64,000 nucleotides of DNA from Acidobacteriota bacterium (GCA_031296105.1 JARLGJ010000062.1:1-64000); one strand, 5' to 3'. Shown: positions 1-9,505, numbered from the stretch's first letter. Notes: generated by a model not told the origin, from the sequence alone. Numbers and translations are program-made.

Positions 1-1037
1 GGAGCCTCCGCAGGCGGGGTGCTGGTTGCCACCTGCTGGTTGGGCGCGTTATTGCGGCCGTGAATGTCGATGATCAGGCGGTACGGGTTCGGCAGCAGGA
101 AGGCTGAGTAGTCGGAGACGTCGTCCACCTCCAGCACCACGCGCACCATGTCCTTCTGGAACTGGGCCACGCGCACCCGGCGCAGAAAGCCGTCAGAGAC
201 GTCGAAGGTTTTGCCCGCCAGGGTGGAGGCCAGCTTGGTATCGTGCAGGTCAAAGAAGATGCGGTCCGGATTGGGCACGCGGCCCGCTTCGTACTTCACC
301 TCCTGCTCCAGGTCAATGGCCACGCGCGTGTAGTTGGGCGTGGACCAGTGGCGGATGCCGGTGACCAGCGGCAGTCCGCTGTGCGGCGCCGACGGGTTGT
401 CGTTGGCCACTTCCACCGCGCGCGGCTCACCGGGAGAAGGACGCATCTCGTTGCGCGACTCGCGAGGCTTCGGCTTGGCCTTGGCCTGCTGATCCATCTC
501 GGCGATGGCCTCGCGCGCGTCGGCCGAGATTTGCAGGTGGGGATAGCGGTGGATCACTTCCTGAAAAGTCTCGCGCGCCTTGTCGTGCTCGCCCAGGTCT
601 TCCTTGTAAATCTGTCCGATGGTAAACAGCGCCTGGAAGCGGTACTTGCTGCCGGGATATTCGCGGCGCAGGAATTCGTACTGCGCAATGGCCGCGCGCA
701 GGCTCTTTTCATCGTTGAAGGAGCGTCCGCTCTCGGCCATCAGCTCGGCCACGGCCACAATGCTAGCGTCGGCTTTGCTGCTGGCGGGCGCGGTGTAATA
801 GACCTTGCGGTAGGCGTCGATGACTTTCTGGTAGCCGTGCTTGGTGCGCTGGCGCTGCGGCAGGCCGTTCAACTCCTCGCGCATCTGCTCCGCGGTATCG
901 AACTGCGAGCGCGCCTGCTGTTTTTTTATCTGCGGACTGGCGGCCACAAGCGGCAACGCCAGCAGCAGAAGGCAGAACACGCTGGCAAGGCTGCGCGCTA
1001 TCTGGAGTCCGGGTTGTGTTGACCGCTTCAAAGGCAT
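1..1037 (-). CDS. N-acetylmuramoyl-L-alanine amidase, N-terminal part (AMIN domain), cut by window edge
   Basis: The reading frame is open from an ATG at 1037 to base 1, so about 345 residues are visible and the C-terminus lies outside the window. Residues 1-33 form a signal peptide with a leucine-rich core ending LVAAS. Residues ~60-150 resemble tetratricopeptide helices (FQALFTIGQIYKEDLGEHD). Residues ~215-325 match an AMIN domain (YTRVAIDLEQEVKYEAG, then RVVLEVDDVSDYSAF and YRLIIDIHG), which targets periplasmic amidases to septal peptidoglycan. The zinc amidase domain expected next is not visible, so the enzyme assignment is inferred from AMIN. The start lies 12 bases after the stop of the lytic transglycosylase gene, so the two probably form one cell-wall operon. 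Confidence 0.75.
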   Translation of the reverse strand, partial: MPLKRSTQPGLQIARSLASVFCLLLLALPLVAASPQIKKQQARSQFDTAEQMREELNGLPQRQRTKHGYQKVIDAYRKVYYTAPASSKADASIVAVAELMAESGRSFNDEKSLRAAIAQYEFLRREYPGSKYRFQALFTIGQIYKEDLGEHDKARETFQEVIHRYPHLQISADAREAIAEMDQQAKAKPKPRESRNEMRPSPGEPRAVEVANDNPSAPHSGLPLVTGIRHWSTPNYTRVAIDLEQEVKYEAGRVPNPDRIFFDLHDTKLASTLAGKTFDVSDGFLRRVRVAQFQKDMVRVVLEVDDVSDYSAFLLPNPYRLIIDIHGRNNAPNQQVATSTPPAEA

Positions 1038-1049
1038 TCGGGTTCCGGC

Positions 1050-1961
1050 TTAATCCGTGTTGGAAATCATCAAGTGTCCGCGCTCGTCGCGGTGGACGGT
1101 AATAGGCGCGGTCAGGGCGGTCATGTGGATGGCCTCCTGCGCTCCGTTGCCCATCAGGCTGGTGATGCGATGCACGTAGTTGCGCGTCTCCGTGTAGGGC
1201 GGAATGCCGCCGTTGCGCTGCACCGCGCCCTCACCCGCGTTGTAGGCGGCCAAGGTCAGCGGCACGTTGCCGTTGAAGTTCTGCAAAAGGCCCTTCAGGT
1301 GGCGCACTCCGGCTTCCACGTTCTCGTGGGCGTCAAAGGGATTGCGCACGTCATACATGCGCGCGGTGGCCGGCATTAACTGCATCAGGCCCATGGCTCC
1401 CTTGTTGGAGAGCGCGCGCGGATTGTAATTCGACTCCACCTTGATGACGGCGCGCACCAGGTTGGGGTCTACCTTGTGGCGCGCGGCGGCCTCGGCAATA
1501 AACTTGTCGATCTCCGAGGAACTGACCGAGCGATTGCCGGCGGCCTGGGCGTAATTCGGATTGGCTTCGGCCAGCTCTCCTGCCGGGCGAGCCTTGGTCT
1601 TCACGGTGCTCAGGCGCGGCTTGGAGTCAATGTACTTGTTGACTTCGCCGGCGGCCTTGCGCGCCGAACGCAGCGCGGACGGGTTCGGCACCTGCACCGG
1701 AATCCAGCGCTGCGCGGCCTGGCTCCAGTAGAAATATTCGCGCGAAGGAATGGTTTTGGGCTGCTTTTCGCCGGGCTGCACGGCTGGAACGTGGTCGGTG
1801 GGCATGTCGTTGGTCCACACGGTGCGGCCGTTCTCCAGCGTCGGGTGCAGTTCCTGCGCCGCTGCCGCCTGCGCGATAAGTGCAGGCATGGCAAGGCCCA
1901 GGGCCGCGGTGCCCGCGGCGCGCAGCATACCCCTCCGGATTGTTCGCAGCGTCCGATGCAT
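1050..1961 (-). CDS. Lytic transglycosylase (SLT domain), exported
   Basis: The 303-residue protein cleaves the glycan strands of peptidoglycan in the periplasm. Residues 1-35 are a signal peptide (basic start, hydrophobic core, AQAAAA cleavage region). Residues ~150-270 are a goose-lysozyme-like SLT domain: catalytic Glu176 lies in IKVESNYNPRALS, followed by GAMGLMQLMPATA and the AAYNAGEGAV motif. Residues 36-130 are a linker with a DUF4124-like start (GRTVWTNDMP). An internal ATG at codon 12 is an alternative start. It precedes the AMIN amidase gene by 12 bases, which pairs two peptidoglycan hydrolases. An alaS terminator lies upstream, so it probably has its own promoter in 1962-2190. Confidence 0.85.
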   Translation of the reverse strand: MHRTLRTIRRGMLRAAGTAALGLAMPALIAQAAAAQELHPTLENGRTVWTNDMPTDHVPAVQPGEKQPKTIPSREYFYWSQAAQRWIPVQVPNPSALRSARKAAGEVNKYIDSKPRLSTVKTKARPAGELAEANPNYAQAAGNRSVSSSEIDKFIAEAAARHKVDPNLVRAVIKVESNYNPRALSNKGAMGLMQLMPATARMYDVRNPFDAHENVEAGVRHLKGLLQNFNGNVPLTLAAYNAGEGAVQRNGGIPPYTETRNYVHRITSLMGNGAQEAIHMTALTAPITVHRDERGHLMISNTD

Positions 1962-2189
1962 AGAACCATTCCAGACAGCGTTCAGATCCCAACCGGAGGC
2001 AAAAACACTGTCTGAGGGTGCTTGGATTATATGTCGGCCCGAAGCGGGACAGCAATGTTCCAGTGGCGGGGAACCTCGGAAGTGAATGGCTAAAAAACAG
2101 GAGAAATCCCGGCGAAAACCCTAAGTCACGCATATCCCGCGTATATCCCAGGTTACGTGTGTACAGAGGGGGCGGCGCAGGTGGACGCA

Positions 2190-2222
2190 AAAGTAAAGGC
2201 CGGGCGCACATGGCACCCGGCC
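2190..2222 (-). terminator. Rho-independent terminator of alaS
   Basis: A stem GGCCGGG/CCCGGCC (2198-2204 with 2216-2222) is followed on the minus strand by a T-rich run (TTTACTTTT). It lies 18 bases past the alaS stop. Confidence 0.75.
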
Positions 2223-2239
2223 GGAATGCGAACAAAAGC

Positions 2240-5200
2240 TTACGCCAGCAGCGCTTCCACCACCGCGTAGCTGGCCTTCAAAGCGTCATCCAAGGCCTCG
2301 GGATGCTTGCCGCCAGCCTCGGCCATGTCGGGGCGTCCGCCGCCGGAGCCGCCGACCTTCTGCGCTACCTGGCCCACGATCTTGCCGGCCTGGATGCGCG
2401 CGGTCAGGTCCTTGGTGACGCCCACCAGAATGGCTACCTTGCCCTCGGTGACCGAGCCAATCACGACTACGCCCGAGCCCAGCTTGTTGCGGAAGTTGTC
2501 CACCAGGGTGCGCAGTTGCGAGCGATCCAGGTTGTCGGCGCGGTGTGCCAGCACCTTGATGCCCTTCACCTCGCGCACCTTGTCATCGGCGGAGGCAACG
2601 GCCGAGGCCGCGGACTTCATGCGTACCTGGTCCAACTCCTTGCGCAGCTTCCTCAGCTCCTCTTCGCGGCGCTCGAGTTCCTGCTTCAGGGCCTCGGCCG
2701 GAGAAAGCTCGCTGCGGCCCACCAGGGTGCTGACGATGCCCTCCAGTTCGTGATCCTGGCGGAAGTGGCGCAAAGACTGCTCGCCGGCCACGGCCTCAAT
2801 GCGGCGCACACCGCTCGACACCGAACCTTCCTTGAGGATCTTGATGAGGCCGATCTCGCCGGTGGCCGCAACGTGCGTGCCGCCGCAGAGTTCGGTGGAA
2901 TAGTCGGCCACCTTCAGCACGCGCACCTTTTCGCCGTACTTTTCACCGAAGAGGGCCATGGCGTGGTATTCGCTGACGGCTACGTCGATGGGCACATCCT
3001 CAAGCGTTTGCACCGTATCGTTGCGCAGCACCTCGCGGTTGGCAATGTCCTCGATCTCCTGCAACTCCTCGTCGGCCACGGCGGCAAAGTGCGAGAAGTC
3101 GAAGCGCAGGTAGTTGGGCGAAACCAGCGAACCTGCCTGCTTCACGTGCGTTCCCAGTACCTGGCGCAGCGCGGCGTGCAAAAGGTGCGTGGCCGTGTGA
3201 TGGCGGCGGGTGGCGTTGCGCAGGTCGGCGTTGACCACCGCAACCAGATTGTCTCCCACGGCGATGGGCTGGCGCAGCGTTGCCTTGTGAACGCGCACAC
3301 CCTGCACCGGCGAATAGCAGCCTTCAACCTCGGCGACCACAACGGTGCGGTCGGCCGAGTAGAGCCAGCCGCGGTCGCCCACCTGTCCACCGCTTTCGGC
3401 ATAAAAGGGAGTGTGGTCAAGGACGATCTCAGCCTTCTCTCCTGCATTGAGAACTGGCTTAGAGGTTCCGTCCTGTACAAGGAGTAATAGTGTGGCACCA
3501 ACAACTTCGAGTTGCTGATAGCCGACGAATTCGGATTGAATATTCCAACTCGGGGAATACAGTGGGACAACCTGCCCATGTATTTCCGATTGTCCGACGA
3601 CCACAGGCTCGTAGGTCTTCTCCAAGAACTTCGTGTACACCGGCGAGGCCGTCTTCTGTGATCCGCCCTTCCAACTGGCACGGGCACGAGCTTTTTCCTC
3701 GTCTCGTGCCGCATCGAATCCTCGCTTATCGAAGGGGACTCCTTCGTCGTGGCAGACATCCGCAATGAAATCCTCTGGCAGACCAAAGGTTTCGTAAAGC
3801 CTGAAAGCTCGTTTTCCCGTGAATGCGGACTCCAAGAAGGCAGTTTCAATCATTGAGGCTGCCGCCGAATCGATTGGCCCACCGACGATTTCAGAGACGC
3901 CGATGAGTTCTGTACGTAAGTTCCTAGACCCGTGATTTAGGACATCCTTTGCAATCTTGTATGCAGATAAAGCACCGCGCTGAAAGTACCTTTCGTAAAA
4001 CCCATGTGATCTCGGGTCTTCGGCGATTGCGTCGGCAAGTTTCTCCATTCCCAAACTGAGTACCCGGTCAAACTGGCGCTCCTCGGCATCAATCACCTTG
4101 GCCACCCGTTCCTTGGATTCGTTCAGCTCGGGATAAGCACCGTTCATCTCTTTGACCACGGCCTCCACCATCTTGTAGAGGAAAGGCTGGGTCTGGCCCA
4201 GCAGACGTCCGTGGCGGATGGCGCGGCGGATGATCTTGCGCAGCACGTAGCCGCGTCCCTCGTTGGAGGGCAGTACGCCGTCTGCGATGAGGAACGTTGC
4301 CGCGCGCGAGTGGTCGGCGATGACCCGGAGTGAAGCCGCGCCGTGTTGAGTGGCCTTGCTTCCCAGGTTATCGCCGCTAGAATCGCGGCGCGAACCTGGG
4401 GCACACATCTTCTCTTCTTCACCGGACTTCTTTTCGCTCACGCCCGTTAGTTCGGCGGCCTTCTGAATCAGAGGGATGAACAGGTCGGTGTCGTAGTTCG
4501 AGACCACGTTTTGCAGCACGGCGGTCACGCGCTCCAGGCCCGCTCCGGTATCAATGGAGGGCTTGGGCAGAGGGGTGAGCACGCCGTCCGACGAGCGGTC
4601 GAACTGCATGAAGACCAGGTTCCAGATTTCCACGTAGCGGCCGCATTCGCAGGGGAATTTGCACTCCCCGGCGGCGCACTTCGGATCCTTCTTATCGCTG
4701 CTGGCCACGCCCATGTCGTAGTGGATCTCCGAGCAGGGGCCGCAGGGGCCGGTATCGCCCATCTGCCAGAAGTTTTCCTTCATGCCCATCTCGAAGATGC
4801 GCTCGGGCCGGACGCCGGCCGCAACCCAGTAGTCGTAGGCTTCGGCGTCGCGCTGGACGCCGTTCTCTCCTTGGAAGATGGTGACGTAGAGCTTCTCTGG
4901 ATCGATGCCGTACCACTGTTTGCTGGTAATCAACTCCCAGGCGTAGGGGATGACTTCCTTCTTGAAGTAGTCGCCAAAGCTGAAGTTGCCCAGCATCTCA
5001 AAGAACGTGTGGTGACGGTTGGTAAAGCCCACGTTTTCAAGGTCGTTGTGCTTACCTCCGGCGCGGACGCACTTCTGCGAGGTGGTAGCGCGCGTGTACT
5101 CGCGCTTTTCCGCGCCCAGGAAGACGTCCTTGAACTGGTTCATTCCGGCGTTGGTAAAAAGCAGCGTCGGATCGTTGGCGGGCACAAGCGAGGAGCTGTG

Positions 5201-5269
5201 AACCTGGCGATGTCCTTTTTGGACAAAAAACTCCAGGAACATGCGGCGAACATCATTTCCGGTCGGCAT
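2240..5269 (-). CDS. alaS: Alanyl-tRNA synthetase with unusual insertions
   Basis: The 1009-residue protein charges tRNA-Ala. The N-terminal class II catalytic core is clear ([20 protein letters not shown], then [18 protein letters not shown] and [13 protein letters not shown]). The editing domain keeps both zinc/catalytic motifs, HTATH and CGGTH, and the C-terminal DHHA1 glycine-rich motif [12 protein letters not shown] is present. Most AlaRS have about 870-900 residues, so this one is some 110-130 longer. One extra block is residues ~278-313, encoded by a palindromic stretch near 4330-4435. The others lie in residues ~395-615, encoded by a visibly AT-richer segment (about 3430-4085). The frame is intact throughout, so it is probably functional. 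Its own terminator follows at 2190-2222. Confidence 0.95.
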   Translation of the reverse strand: MPTGNDVRRMFLEFFVQKGHRQVHSSSLVPANDPTLLFTNAGMNQFKDVFLGAEKREYTRATTSQKCVRAGGKHNDLENVGFTNRHHTFFEMLGNFSFGDYFKKEVIPYAWELITSKQWYGIDPEKLYVTIFQGENGVQRDAEAYDYWVAAGVRPERIFEMGMKENFWQMGDTGPCGPCSEIHYDMGVASSDKKDPKCAAGECKFPCECGRYVEIWNLVFMQFDRSSDGVLTPLPKPSIDTGAGLERVTAVLQNVVSNYDTDLFIPLIQKAAELTGVSEKKSGEEEKMCAPGSRRDSSGDNLGSKATQHGAASLRVIADHSRAATFLIADGVLPSNEGRGYVLRKIIRRAIRHGRLLGQTQPFLYKMVEAVVKEMNGAYPELNESKERVAKVIDAEERQFDRVLSLGMEKLADAIAEDPRSHGFYERYFQRGALSAYKIAKDVLNHGSRNLRTELIGVSEIVGGPIDSAAASMIETAFLESAFTGKRAFRLYETFGLPEDFIADVCHDEGVPFDKRGFDAARDEEKARARASWKGGSQKTASPVYTKFLEKTYEPVVVGQSEIHGQVVPLYSPSWNIQSEFVGYQQLEVVGATLLLLVQDGTSKPVLNAGEKAEIVLDHTPFYAESGGQVGDRGWLYSADRTVVVAEVEGCYSPVQGVRVHKATLRQPIAVGDNLVAVVNADLRNATRRHHTATHLLHAALRQVLGTHVKQAGSLVSPNYLRFDFSHFAAVADEELQEIEDIANREVLRNDTVQTLEDVPIDVAVSEYHAMALFGEKYGEKVRVLKVADYSTELCGGTHVAATGEIGLIKILKEGSVSSGVRRIEAVAGEQSLRHFRQDHELEGIVSTLVGRSELSPAEALKQELERREEELRKLRKELDQVRMKSAASAVASADDKVREVKGIKVLAHRADNLDRSQLRTLVDNFRNKLGSGVVVIGSVTEGKVAILVGVTKDLTARIQAGKIVGQVAQKVGGSGGGRPDMAEAGGKHPEALDDALKASYAVVEALLA
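4362..4400. repeat. Palindromic element inside alaS
   Basis: An outer arm pair CCCAGGTT/AACCTGGG (4362-4369 with 4393-4400) encloses a second pair CGCCGC/GCGGCG (4372-4377 with 4385-4390), with a 2-base mismatch between them. It sits in frame in the part of alaS that encodes residues absent from typical AlaRS. Confidence 0.6.
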
Positions 5270-5516
5270 AAAGGGTCACTTTCACGGATTTGTCCGGCGC
5301 GGCAGGCGGCGGCAAGCGCCGCGCGCGTGGCGGAAGCAAAAAGTCAATTTTATCATCCCGGAATCAGTCACACTTTGGTGGTGTTCGGAATTGGCACCAA
5401 GGTCCATATGTGAAGATGAGCAAAGGGATACTCAAGGATAATCGGTATATTTAGCACAAGACAATCGCGGCAAGAAACGCCATAATAACCATCTTAAGTA
5501 GAGGTAGTACGTAAGT

Positions 5517-6356
5517 ATGGACTCACCATCGCGAAGCAACGTGCACGTTCCCGTGCTGCCGAAGCGCAGAGAGGCCCGGCTGCCAGCGACCCTGAGCGTG
5601 CGCGTTCTGGGCATTGACGCCCAGGGCAAGGCCTTCCACCAGGCAGCCGTCACACAGGACATCAGCACGTCCGGCGTGCGTCTCACGGGATTGGCCGCCA
5701 AGCTCAATCCCGGCGACATTGTGGGACTGCAGAGCAGTGGCGAAAAGTGCCGGTTCAAAGTGTCCTGGGTGGAAAAGAACGCCGATGACACGTTTGCGCT
5801 GGGCCTGCAATGCGTGGAAAAGGGCAAGAGCCTGTGGCGCGAAAAGCTACAGCAGATTGCCCCGGGTGACCGCCGCAACGCTGAGCGCTACCCCTGCAAC
5901 GGATCGGTTTCACTGCGTTCGTCCTCGTTTGCCACGCCCATCTGGGGTACCCTGCGCGATATTGGCGAGGGCGGCTGCTACGTGCAGTGCGTCAACGTGG
6001 CCCCGGCCGGGGAAATCGTCAGTGGACAGTTCATTCTCAACGGCGTGCAGATCAATGGCGTGGCCGAAGTGCGCACCTCGCGCGCCACGGTGGGCATGGG
6101 CCTGATGTGGTGCGACCTGGGGTGGGACGGACAGGAGAAGCTAGCCAACATCCTGAAGGCGCTCTCCGTCAATTACGGCGAGACGAATTCCACCAAGGTG
6201 CGGGCGCTGGCCCAGCTCGACAAGCTGCACCAGTTGGTGGCCGCCCTGCGCGAGCGCATGGAGAGCAACCACACGCTGGTGGACGTGCAGATGATCGGAC
6301 GGCTGACCGACGCCGAGGAGAAACTTTCCACGGCACTGAAGAGCCTGCAAAGTTAA
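5517..6356 (+). CDS. Tandem PilZ-domain protein (c-di-GMP receptor)
   Basis: The 279-residue protein holds two PilZ domains. The first (residues ~15-105) has both c-di-GMP contacts, RREAR and DISTSG. The second (~120-205) keeps an RxxxR (RNAER) but has DIGEGG where D/NxSxxG is expected, so it may bind weakly or not at all. A helical, leucine-rich tail (~210-279) follows, with no enzyme domain. It is therefore expected to act by binding a partner when c-di-GMP rises, for instance in pilus or polysaccharide control; pilT lies about 3 kb away. The start is supported by GTAGAGGTAG about 10 bases upstream. Confidence 0.85.
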   Translation: MDSPSRSNVHVPVLPKRREARLPATLSVRVLGIDAQGKAFHQAAVTQDISTSGVRLTGLAAKLNPGDIVGLQSSGEKCRFKVSWVEKNADDTFALGLQCVEKGKSLWREKLQQIAPGDRRNAERYPCNGSVSLRSSSFATPIWGTLRDIGEGGCYVQCVNVAPAGEIVSGQFILNGVQINGVAEVRTSRATVGMGLMWCDLGWDGQEKLANILKALSVNYGETNSTKVRALAQLDKLHQLVAALRERMESNHTLVDVQMIGRLTDAEEKLSTALKSLQS

Positions 6357-6379
6357 AGCATTTGCGGTACCCTGAAGAC

Positions 6380-6766
6380 ATGCATCGAATCCTTTCCATC
6401 CTTTTGCTGGCGGGCGCGAGCCTCGCTCCCGTGGCCGTGGCGCAGGAAGTTCCCGCGCCGGTGTCTCCCACTCAGATCAGCGCGGACCAAGGCGGCTGCT
6501 CGGCTTTGGTTACCGTGACCGGCAAGGATGGCAAGCCCATCTTCAGTGCCAAGGTCAGCACCCGCGTACGCTATGGCTTTATGGGCACCAAGAAGCTGGA
6601 CCTGGAGGCCTTTACCAGCGCCGCCGGACAGGTGAAGATTGTGGGCCTGCCCGAGGTGCCGAAGAAGCCGATCTTCATCTACGTCAGCAAGGATGACATG
6701 ATGGAGACCCTCGAGTTTCGTCCCGACGTGCGCTGCCGCGCCTCCTTCGACGTGACGCTGAAGTAG
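6380..6766 (+). CDS. Small exported protein of unknown function
   Basis: The 128-residue protein has a clear signal peptide (MHRILSILLLAGASLAPVAV, then AQ) and a mature part with predicted beta-strand character (SALVTVTGKDGKPIFSAKVS) resembling a carboxypeptidase-regulatory or Ig-like fold. Two cysteines remain in the mature part. The start is the ATG at 6380, chosen because it begins the signal peptide; the same frame is open far upstream over the PilZ gene but without coding sense. It lies 23 bases after the PilZ gene and before a strong terminator, so it is probably co-transcribed with it. No family recognised. Confidence 0.6.
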   Translation: MHRILSILLLAGASLAPVAVAQEVPAPVSPTQISADQGGCSALVTVTGKDGKPIFSAKVSTRVRYGFMGTKKLDLEAFTSAAGQVKIVGLPEVPKKPIFIYVSKDDMMETLEFRPDVRCRASFDVTLK

Positions 6767-6790
6767 CCTGCATCGATTTGTGCAATGAAC

Positions 6791-6815
6791 AAGGCCGCCC
6801 CGCAAGGCGGCCTTT
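6791..6815. terminator. Bidirectional terminator between convergent genes
   Basis: GGCCGCC and GGCGGCC form a 7-bp stem with AA before it and TTT after it, between genes ending at 6766 (+) and 6834 (-). Confidence 0.7.
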
Positions 6816-6833
6816 GATGTTGGGTTCGCGGAC

Positions 6834-7547
6834 TTACTTGCCGCGCGCGGGCCGCTTGCGCCCTGCGGACTTCTTATTTGCGGAAGCCTTCTTTGCCGCC
6901 GCTTTCTTTGCGGGCCTGGCCCCCGGCAGTTCGGCGCAGCGCCACATATACCAGCTTGCAACGGAGCACCACGGGTGCCACTTCTTTGCCCGGCGCTGCA
7001 TGGCGTCTTTCTTTGGCAGCTCGCGCATACGGTACAGCCGCTGCATTCCTTTGCGCACGCCGTAATCGTCCACCGGCAGCACGTTGGGGCGGCCCAGGCG
7101 GAAGATGAGCATCATTTCCACCGTCCAGCGTCCAATGCCGCGCACCAGCGAGACGCGCTCGATAATCTCTTCGTTGGTCATGCGGGCCATGGCGCGGCGG
7201 GTGGGCACGGTTCCGTCCAGGGACTTGGCGGCCAAATCGCGCAGGGCAGTCAGCTTGTTCAACGAGAGCCCGGCGCCGCGCAGGGATTCCTCCGGCATGG
7301 CGAGCAGCGCCGCGGGCGTCAATTTGCGGCGAGGGAAAAGCGCTTCCACACGGCCCAGAATGGCGGCCGCCGCGGCTCCCGCCAACTGCTGATACACGAT
7401 GGACGAGGCCAGGGAGTGGAAGACGTCAAAGCGCGCGGGCGTGTCCATGGTGCAGGGGCCAACCTGCGCGATCAGCGCGGCCAGCTTTTCATCGGCGGCG
7501 GAGAGATGTGCCAGGGCCTCAGCCCAGGGGGCAGCAGCGGACTTCAC
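6834..7547 (-). CDS. DNA-3-methyladenine glycosylase II (AlkA family, HhH-GPD)
   Basis: The 237-residue enzyme removes alkylated bases from DNA. The helix-hairpin-helix and GPD region spans residues ~95-185: SLVRGIGRWTVEMMLIF is the hairpin and PVDDYGVRKG carries the catalytic aspartate. No Ada-like regulatory domain is present, so this is the short form. The last ~25 residues are a Lys/Ala-rich tail (KKAAAKKASANKKSAGRK), probably a non-specific DNA-binding extension of a type common in high-GC bacteria. It overlaps the upstream recX by 4 bases, giving a two-gene DNA-repair operon. Confidence 0.85.
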   Translation of the reverse strand: MKSAAAPWAEALAHLSAADEKLAALIAQVGPCTMDTPARFDVFHSLASSIVYQQLAGAAAAAILGRVEALFPRRKLTPAALLAMPEESLRGAGLSLNKLTALRDLAAKSLDGTVPTRRAMARMTNEEIIERVSLVRGIGRWTVEMMLIFRLGRPNVLPVDDYGVRKGMQRLYRMRELPKKDAMQRRAKKWHPWCSVASWYMWRCAELPGARPAKKAAAKKASANKKSAGRKRPARGK

Positions 7548-8119
7548 GATTCGTCTTCCTCCTGATGGTGTTCCACTTCCATCTGCTCTCGCTCGGCTTC
7601 CAGCGCGGAGAGCGTCTCGTCCTCCACGCTCCAGTTGCGCAGCAGGCGGCTGATGGCGCGCGAAGAGAATCCGGCGCGGACCATCATGCGGAAGATGCGG
7701 GCAGCTTCCTTTTGATCTTTGGGTTGATGCAGACGCTTGCGCTCGACAAACTGGCGCGCCAGCTTGTTCTCGTCAACCGCTCCGTAGGCCTCGGAGACGG
7801 CCTGGCCGATAACGTCCTGGTGCACGCCGCGCGCCTTTAGCTCCTGCACCACGCGCAGGCGTCCGAACTTGTCGGCGTCGCGGCGGATGGCCGAGTAGTA
7901 CGCGGCGTATTCGGTGTCGTTGAGGTAGCGCTGCTCCTTCAGGCGCAGCGTGACCTGCTCGATCAGGGCATCGCCGTCATCCTGATGAGCCACGCGCGTG
8001 CGCATCAGGCGCTTGAGCTCGGCCACGGTGCGCATGCGGCGCCCGAGCGCGCCCACCGCGTACTCGTAGAGCATCGCTTCGTTGTAAGTCTTCTTTACCG
8101 CGCTCTTTTTGCCGAACAT
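7544..8119 (-). CDS. recX: RecX-family regulatory protein
   Basis: The 191-residue all-helical protein has the repeated RecX three-helix units (EYAVGALGRRMRTVAELKRL, then RYLNDTEYAAYYSAIRRDAD with LRVVQELKARGV, and a third with RIFRMMVRAGFSSRAISRLL). RecX binds RecA filaments and limits recombination. recA itself is not in the window. The C-terminus is acidic (EVEHHQEEDES). It is translationally coupled to the AlkA-type glycosylase gene through an ATGA overlap, which points to joint expression in DNA repair. Confidence 0.85.
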   Translation of the reverse strand: MFGKKSAVKKTYNEAMLYEYAVGALGRRMRTVAELKRLMRTRVAHQDDGDALIEQVTLRLKEQRYLNDTEYAAYYSAIRRDADKFGRLRVVQELKARGVHQDVIGQAVSEAYGAVDENKLARQFVERKRLHQPKDQKEAARIFRMMVRAGFSSRAISRLLRNWSVEDETLSALEAEREQMEVEHHQEEDES

Positions 8120-8364
8120 TGCTCCAACAGTTTCCGGCCTGCGCGCGGAGAACGCAAGCGCCGAAGAAGCGAACAGAGGGCGGAAAGAATGGTCTTGTCT
8201 GGCGCGGCGCGAGGCGACGGCCGGTAACTAAGGTGCCGAAAGCCGTGCCAGGGCTGTTCAGCGGCGGCGAAACGGTTCAAACTTGTAAGGAAACCAGCAA
8301 TCTTAGTTTGTGTTGGGAGGCCGCCGGAACGTGGCTGGGCTCCCGCATTGAAAAGGAAAGAACG

Positions 8365-8772
8365 GTGACCCCTTCGGAAAGTCATAGGTTGTTCAACGAA
8401 GTCTTCTACGGCGACATCTTTTTTGGTGTTTGCTGCCTTGCGTCCTGGGTGGGGCTGGAGATGCTCAACAAGTACGAGTTCGACCACCGCACCGATGGCG
8501 GCGTCGTAAAGTTCAATTCGTACGGAGCCTCCCGCCTGCACGGCATCAAGGCTGGCCTGCTGCGCATGGTGCGCAAGTTTACGGGCGCAATCTTCGTGCT
8601 GCTCGGCGTCTTCGTGCTGATTGGCTTTGTTGCCGGAGCCAATCACAGTCCGGGGAAGAGCACTGATTCCGGCGACGCGGCGACGCACCAGGAGCGGAGC
8701 GGGAAGAAGAGCTCGCATAAGTCGTCCAGCCACTCGTCCGACGCGGCGCAGGAAGATTCAGGGAGCCGCTAA
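8365..8772 (+). CDS. Small membrane protein of unknown function
   Basis: The protein is 135 residues from a GTG at 8365 with AAGGAAAG just upstream; the frame is open further upstream but has no better start. Two hydrophobic segments are visible, residues ~18-35 (weak) and ~73-93 (TGAIFVLLGVFVLIGFVAGA, strong). The C-terminal ~40 residues are Ser/Lys/His-rich and probably disordered (SGKKSSHKSSSHSSD). No family recognised. It converges on the outer-membrane protein gene, with a hairpin (CTGCGTG/CACGCAG, 8805-8839) in between. Confidence 0.5.
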   Translation: MTPSESHRLFNEVFYGDIFFGVCCLASWVGLEMLNKYEFDHRTDGGVVKFNSYGASRLHGIKAGLLRMVRKFTGAIFVLLGVFVLIGFVAGANHSPGKSTDSGDAATHQERSGKKSSHKSSSHSSDAAQEDSGSR

Positions 8773-8881
8773 CACCGGCCGGCTTGCCACCAGAACAACT
8801 AGCGCTGCGTGACGGGAGATGCTTGCTCCGGCCACGCAGTGCGATTCTCCCTTTGCGCCGGCTTGTTCCGCAAACAGAACC

Positions 8882-9352
8882 TCAGAAGCGATAGACCACG
8901 CCGAGTCCCGTGCGCAGGTGCAGGTCGCCGTTGTTGTTGAAGTTGGTGTGGAAGGCGTCCAGCGATAAGCGCACGCCGAACTGGCTGGTGGCCATGGCAT
9001 CCACGCCACCGCCCACGGCCCAGGAGCCCGCGGTATCCGACGGTCCGCCGCTGCGGCTTACGTGCGATCCTCCGATGAGGAAGCGCCCGAAGGGGCTGAG
9101 TCCGTGGTTCACCGGCGACTGCACTTTGAAGCCTGCGAGGAACGAGTGAATGTCGTCGCTGGGACGGTAATAGCCGCCGAAGTCGGCCACCACCGAGACC
9201 GGCTTGACCACCTTGTAGCCCAGACCAAGGTCCCATCCATTCTTGCCATTCGTGAAGTTGGAGTAGCCGAACGAGGCTTCTCCGCTTTGCTGTGCGAAGG
9301 CGCTGAAAGAAAGCGTGAGCAGGAGGGCGGAGAGAACAATCCATTTACGCAT
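8882..9352 (-). CDS. Small outer-membrane beta-barrel protein
   Basis: The 156-residue protein starts at the ATG at 9352, preceded by AAGGAG at the right distance. A signal peptide (MRKWIVLSALLLTLSFSAFA) precedes alternating hydrophobic/polar strands typical of an eight-stranded OmpA/OmpX-like barrel, and the chain ends GLGVVYRF with the terminal phenylalanine used by the BAM machinery. No OmpA peptidoglycan-binding domain follows. Substrate or adhesion role cannot be told from sequence. Confidence 0.75.
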   Translation of the reverse strand: MRKWIVLSALLLTLSFSAFAQQSGEASFGYSNFTNGKNGWDLGLGYKVVKPVSVVADFGGYYRPSDDIHSFLAGFKVQSPVNHGLSPFGRFLIGGSHVSRSGGPSDTAGSWAVGGGVDAMATSQFGVRLSLDAFHTNFNNNGDLHLRTGLGVVYRF

Positions 9353-9449
9353 AGGTGAACTCCTTATGTTCACGTTGGAAGATTGTGCGCAGCAAAAGGC
9401 TGCCCCGCGCGGCGCATTCCGGAACGAACGATAGACGGGGCAACCTTTC

Positions 9450-9484
9450 GCGCAAAACAACAATCCGCGCCGGAGCGCGGATTG
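9450..9484 (-). terminator. Terminator of pilT
   Basis: A perfect 10-bp stem (CAATCCGCGC/GCGCGGATTG, 9461-9484) with a CGGA loop is followed on the minus strand by TTGTTTTG, 22 bases beyond the pilT stop. Confidence 0.7.
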
Positions 9485-9505
9485 TGCGGGAGAAAACGTT
9501 ATGCG

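Noticed and set aside
2018-3487. 489-residue open frame on the plus strand opposite alaS
   Set aside because: Shadow of a high-GC gene; no signal, domain or codon pattern; alaS on the other strand is certain.
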